A stretch of DNA of 64,000 bases from Ruegeria sp. THAF33 (lineage in GTDB: Bacteria; Pseudomonadota; Alphaproteobacteria; Rhodobacterales; Rhodobacteraceae). The stretch covers positions 558,001 through 622,000 of the forward strand of contig NZ_CP045385.1 in assembly GCF_009363615.1 (NCBI RefSeq), given 5' to 3'. The number at the start of each line of letters is the position of its first letter. Position 1 is the stretch's first letter. Under the pieces are notes generated by a model. It made no database searches, was not told the origin of the DNA, and saw only the letters and a program-made list of their open reading frames with translations. Of the stretch, positions 61,739 through 64,000 are shown in pieces. Both the position numbers and the translations under genes were made by a program.

Positions 61739-63475
61739 ATGGACCGGATTGAAGAGCTTGAAACCGCGCTGACCATAATAAGCGCGACCGCTGATCATAT
61801 TCAGGTCGGCGACGCCCGGCGTCTGACGGGCCCTGGCTTGTTATGGAACAAACCCGGCGCGGTGATGGATGTATTTTTCACCGGAATTGATCCATCCACG
61901 GTCTCGGCCCTGTGGGAAAAAAACGCCCGCCGAGTGCTGGACGCGCTGGGATGGACGGATCAGGATTTGACCCATCGCACATTCACTGGCGGTGTAAATC
62001 TGGCGATTTCCGCACCAATGGATCAGCTGTATTCGGCGATCTTCGCGGTGCAGACGGCGTGGCACATCTGTGCCGCCGAGTTGTTGGATGCAACTCTTGG
62101 TGACTTTGATCAAATGGTGGCCGATGTCAAAACTGTTATGGCCAAAGAAGCCAATCCGCGCCTGATCGACCTGATCGCAGCCGCCGAGGCGCATGGCGTG
62201 GATATTCTGTGCGACGACGATGAGGTTTCAATCGGGCACGGTACAGGTAGTCAGGTCTGGCCGGTTGATGCCCTGCCCGTCCCTGATGACGTGGACTGGT
62301 CCAGCCTTCACAACATTCCAGTTGCGTTCATCACCGGCACCAATGGCAAGACCACGACGACCCGGTTGCTTGAGGCGATCGCGCGGACTTCGGGCAAAGT
62401 TGCAGGGCTGACCTCGACCGAATTTGTGCGGGTCGGCAACGATATTCTTGACCGAGGTGATTACTCGGGCCCGGGTGGCGGCCGGATGCTGCTGCGCGAC
62501 AAGCGCCTTGAGATCGCCTGCCTTGAAGTGGCCCGCGGGGGTATTCTGCGCCGTGGCCTGCCAACGCGTGCGGCCTCGGCGGCCGCGGTCACAAATGTTG
62601 CGAATGACCATTTGGGACAGTACGGCGTCAATACCGTGCCGGAACTGGCACAGGCGAAATTCGCCGTGCATCGCACACTTACCGATGGTGGTGTGCTGGT
62701 TCTGAACGCTGATGATGCGTATGTCCGTGCCGAGGCAAAAAACACGTCGGCAAATATCTGGTGGTTTTCCTTGGATGCACAAGCGGATCTGATCCGTGAG
62801 GCGCGCGATTCCAACAAATGCTGCGCCTATGTGCAGCAGGAAAATATCGTGTTTTTCGATGGCACTTCCGAAAAGACGGTGATTGCCGTGTCAAACGTGC
62901 CCGTGACCATGGGCGGGGCGGCGAAATACAACACCCTGAACGCCTTGGCCGCCATGTGCCTTGCTCTGGCGCTGGACCTACCCCTTCAGGCAGTGCGGGA
63001 TGGATTGGCCGGTTTCAAACCCGATGCAAAGGACAATCCGGGGCGCTGCAACGAGTTCAACTATCATGACGCCCGTGTTTTTGTAGATTTCGCACATAAC
63101 CCGCACTCGATCTCTGCCGTGTGCGAAGCGCTGTCAGGACTTCCGGCAAAACGTCGCTTTATCATGCTCAGCCATGCGGGCGACAGATCGGATCAGGACA
63201 TTCGGGACGTTACCGCGACGGCTTTGAAATTCCAACCTGACGTAATCGTTGCAGCCGAACTGGAAGGCTATCTGAGAGGCCGGGAGTTAGGAGAAATCCC
63301 GGACCTGATCGAAGGGACGGCCTTGAAGCACGGATACAACGCTGATCAGATCCAAAGGGCCCCATCCCCTTCTCAGGCCGCGGCCAGGATTCTTAAACAA
63401 CTTGAGCCGGGCGATCTTGCTTTGTTGCTTGTCCTGTCAGAACGCGACGCAGTTCTTGAGATGCTGAGCGCTTAG
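61739..63475 (+). CDS. CphA-like Mur ligase lacking the ATP-grasp domain
   Basis: A 578-residue protein 14 bases after cphA. The C-terminal two thirds (about 192-578) is a Mur ligase domain close to that of CphA: P-loop GTNGKTTTT (200-208), LEVARGGILRRGL (about 262-274), NDHLGQYGVNTVPELAQAKF (about 288-307), VDFAHNPHS (about 450-458) and SHAGDRSDQDIRD (about 480-492). The N-terminal region (1-190) ends in DDDEVSIGHGTGSQVW, reminiscent of CphA's LNSGSLVQFGHGKYQK boundary, but the ATP-grasp domain that should follow is absent. It could add a side chain to a polymer made by CphA, or make a modified polymer; the reaction is not known. Confidence 0.85.
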   Translation: MDRIEELETALTIISATADHIQVGDARRLTGPGLLWNKPGAVMDVFFTGIDPSTVSALWEKNARRVLDALGWTDQDLTHRTFTGGVNLAISAPMDQLYSAIFAVQTAWHICAAELLDATLGDFDQMVADVKTVMAKEANPRLIDLIAAAEAHGVDILCDDDEVSIGHGTGSQVWPVDALPVPDDVDWSSLHNIPVAFITGTNGKTTTTRLLEAIARTSGKVAGLTSTEFVRVGNDILDRGDYSGPGGGRMLLRDKRLEIACLEVARGGILRRGLPTRAASAAAVTNVANDHLGQYGVNTVPELAQAKFAVHRTLTDGGVLVLNADDAYVRAEAKNTSANIWWFSLDAQADLIREARDSNKCCAYVQQENIVFFDGTSEKTVIAVSNVPVTMGGAAKYNTLNALAAMCLALALDLPLQAVRDGLAGFKPDAKDNPGRCNEFNYHDARVFVDFAHNPHSISAVCEALSGLPAKRRFIMLSHAGDRSDQDIRDVTATALKFQPDVIVAAELEGYLRGRELGEIPDLIEGTALKHGYNADQIQRAPSPSQAAARILKQLEPGDLALLLVLSERDAVLEMLSA

Positions 63476-63780
63476 GTACGACACCTATTTGCGTACCCCG
63501 GCGATCTATTGGAAAACAAACAAACCCCGCATTGGATTTGCGGCATCCAAGAAATCACGGCCACGAATGACTGTTGGCCTCATCATGGGTTTTCTATATT
63601 TGTGAGGACGTAATCCACCGTTCAATCTCGCCTGGGGAAACTGAGCGAAACCAATCGCCCGAGTTGTCAGGTCACGGTGGATCTCAGCGGGCATTCGGCG
63701 ATCACTAAGCTTCGGAACACAGTCCGGGCCTGACAACACAACCCTGATGTTGTTCGATTGCCGATTATCTGGTGCGCCAC
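63476..63780. other. intergenic region between convergent genes
   Basis: About 300 bases. TTGGAT/ATCCAA (63532-63550) is a short hairpin soon after the ligase stop. A 77-codon minus-strand frame (63506-63739) has no recognisable features and is probably not a gene. Confidence 0.4.
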
Positions 63781-64000
63781 TTACTCGCCCAACAGCTGCG
63801 ACAGTTTTTCTGCACCCCGGCGCAAGGTGTCGAGAAATGACTTCAGACTGCCGACATCATGCCGTTGCGTCGGGGCATGAACTGAAAGCGTGGCAACCAG
63901 CCTGCCCTGCGCGTCCTGCACCGGTACGGCAATCGCCACCATGCCCGCCATGAATTCTTCGTCGTCGGTGGAAAATCCCCGCTCGGCGGTGATCTTGATT
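63781..64000 (-). CDS. IclR-family transcriptional regulator, C-terminal end (partial)
   Basis: The minus strand is open from the right edge to TAA at 63781-63783 (73 codons). The translation contains KITAERGFSTDDEEFMAGM, IAVPVQDAQGRLVATLSVHA and the helical end LRRGAEKLSQLLGE, which is the effector-domain C-terminus of IclR regulators. The start lies beyond the window. Its target is unknown; it converges on the cyanophycin operon. Confidence 0.8.
   Translation of the reverse strand, partial: IKITAERGFSTDDEEFMAGMVAIAVPVQDAQGRLVATLSVHAPTQRHDVGSLKSFLDTLRRGAEKLSQLLGE

Noticed and set aside
63506..63739. A 77-codon minus-strand frame between the CphA-like ligase and the IclR gene
   Set aside because: No recognisable motif and no clear start signal; more likely chance in a 300-base gap.
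1..64000. tRNA, rRNA, CRISPR arrays, complete insertion sequences or prophage integration sites
   Set aside because: I looked through the intergenic regions and saw no cloverleaf-like sequence, regularly spaced repeats, transposase gene or direct-repeat attachment pair. A tRNA or repeat finder could still pick up something missed by eye.

Overview
The window is high-GC, densely packed DNA from an alphaproteobacterium, most likely a marine Rhodobacterales (Roseobacter-group) organism. This rests on the combination of gene families: a taurine/TRAP/Xsc cluster, FrcBCAK-type sugar uptake, UbiTUV, several TRAP transporters, Rieske and FAD demethylase-type enzymes, and a DddD-like CoA-transferase. 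It is inference from gene content only. No rRNA, tRNA, CRISPR array or intact insertion sequence was seen.

Layout. 1-4.4 kb: two large unrecognised proteins, the first running off the left edge. 4.5-8.2 kb: a five-gene ECF-type cobalt transporter operon (minus strand) headed by a clear cobalamin riboswitch. 8.3-13.3 kb: an ROK repressor divergent from a frcBCAK-like sugar ABC operon, with a palindromic operator between them. 13.4-23.8 kb: a catabolic island (Asp/Glu racemase, GntR, ThDP enzyme, LysR, enolase-superfamily enzyme, FAD amine oxidase, TRAP transporter, BASS-like carrier) of unknown substrate. 24.0-27.5 kb: an apparently TetR-autoregulated operon ending in a Rieske oxygenase and its reductase. 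27.6-37.4 kb: a taurine dissimilation cluster (tauKLM, usp, tauXY, xsc, tauZ) with a divergent LysR gene and no pta. 37.5-38.6 kb: a RidA protein and a gene-poor scar with chimeric gene remnants. 38.6-43.0 kb: Lrp regulator, M20 amidohydrolase, diaminopropionate ammonia-lyase and an MFS carrier. 43.0-47.7 kb: an oxygen-independent ubiquinone module, ubiTUV divergent from ubiDX. 47.8-54.2 kb: a dimethylglycine-dehydrogenase-like flavoprotein, a class V aminotransferase and a tandem CaiB/BaiF (DddD-like) enzyme. 54.8-57.5 kb: a lysine/saccharopine dehydrogenase and aminoadipate-semialdehyde dehydrogenase pair. 58.0-63.5 kb: a cyanophycin operon (cphB, cphA, and a second CphA-like protein that lacks the ATP-grasp domain). 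63.8-64.0 kb: the 3' end of an IclR regulator.

How it works together. Most of the window imports and breaks down small nitrogen- or sulfur-containing organics (taurine, amino acids, probably methylated amines or DMSP-like compounds). The cyanophycin genes could bank the resulting nitrogen, the cobalt importer feeds B12 synthesis, and the ubiTUV/DX block would allow quinone synthesis without oxygen. The most unusual item is the CphA-like Mur ligase directly downstream of cphA. It keeps an N-terminal region reminiscent of CphA and a Mur ligase domain, but has no ATP-grasp between them.
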